From Deltaproteobacteria bacterium (GTDB lineage Bacteria > SAR324 > XYD2-FULL-50-16), in the NCBI GenBank assembly GCA_029881655.1, contig JAOUME010000010.1, positions 1 to 38,481 of the forward strand: a stretch of DNA of 38,481 bases, given 5' to 3'. Each line of letters starts with the position of its first letter. Within the stretch, counting starts at the first letter, position 1. The notes under the pieces are model-generated. The model ran no database searches, had not been told where the DNA came from, and worked only from the letters and a program-made list of their open reading frames with translations. The position numbers and the translations under genes are program-made. Shown here piece by piece: positions 38,261 through 38,481 of this stretch.

Positions 38261-38481
38261 TTTCTAATTAACCTTATAGCTGAAAAACCTGACAATTTTC
38301 ATTTCAATGAAACAACTGGATTGAATCAATATCTTGGGATTAAGGAAAAAACCAAAGAAAAAGGTTGCCAGTTGGTTTAATTATTTGAAATAATAATTGT
38401 AGGAAGATTGATTTCATGTCCATTAAATTCGACCTGATTAAAAAGTATGAATAGGGTATTAAGATTGTAATTTAATGTTTT

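Noticed and set aside
1-38481. tRNA, rRNA, CRISPR arrays, IS elements or prophage genes
   Set aside because: None seen: no spaced repeat array, no transposase or integrase ORF, no recognisable tRNA signature.

Overview
Chromosomal window from a Gram-negative bacterium (lpxD present), probably a proteobacterium-like lineage; I do not assign a taxon. Left to right: 5' part of aroA (minus, cut by the window edge), an MBL-fold hydrolase, a TerB-like protein, lpxD, a very large pyruvate:ferredoxin oxidoreductase (nifJ-like, 1545 aa), a complete 11-gene complex I operon nuoA-D,H-N with no nuoEFG, purF, an unusual MGS-domain/cytosine-deaminase-like fusion protein, and an McrBC-type restriction pair. 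From about 26.9 kb onward is a dense electron-transfer locus: DUF302 protein, b561-diheme cytochrome c fusion, SHP-like (DUF1924) cytochrome, second diheme cytochrome c, histidine kinase, small outer-membrane protein, decaheme lipoprotein, pentaheme cytochrome, second b-type cytochrome, 16-heme cytochrome, YceI-like protein and OmpR-type response regulator. I count 36 CXXCH motifs there. The most notable non-coding observation is a 55-bp element found twice (27466-27520 and 31417-31471). In both copies an inverted ATGAA half-site is followed by three TTCAT direct repeats at exactly 11-bp spacing, then an identically placed GTTAGT/-10-like element. This looks like a two-promoter regulon of the locus-encoded OmpR-family regulator. 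Other notable items are five exact-spacing diheme modules in the decaheme lipoprotein, a 45-bp nested palindrome upstream of the PFOR gene, and the pairing of PFOR with an 11-subunit complex I.
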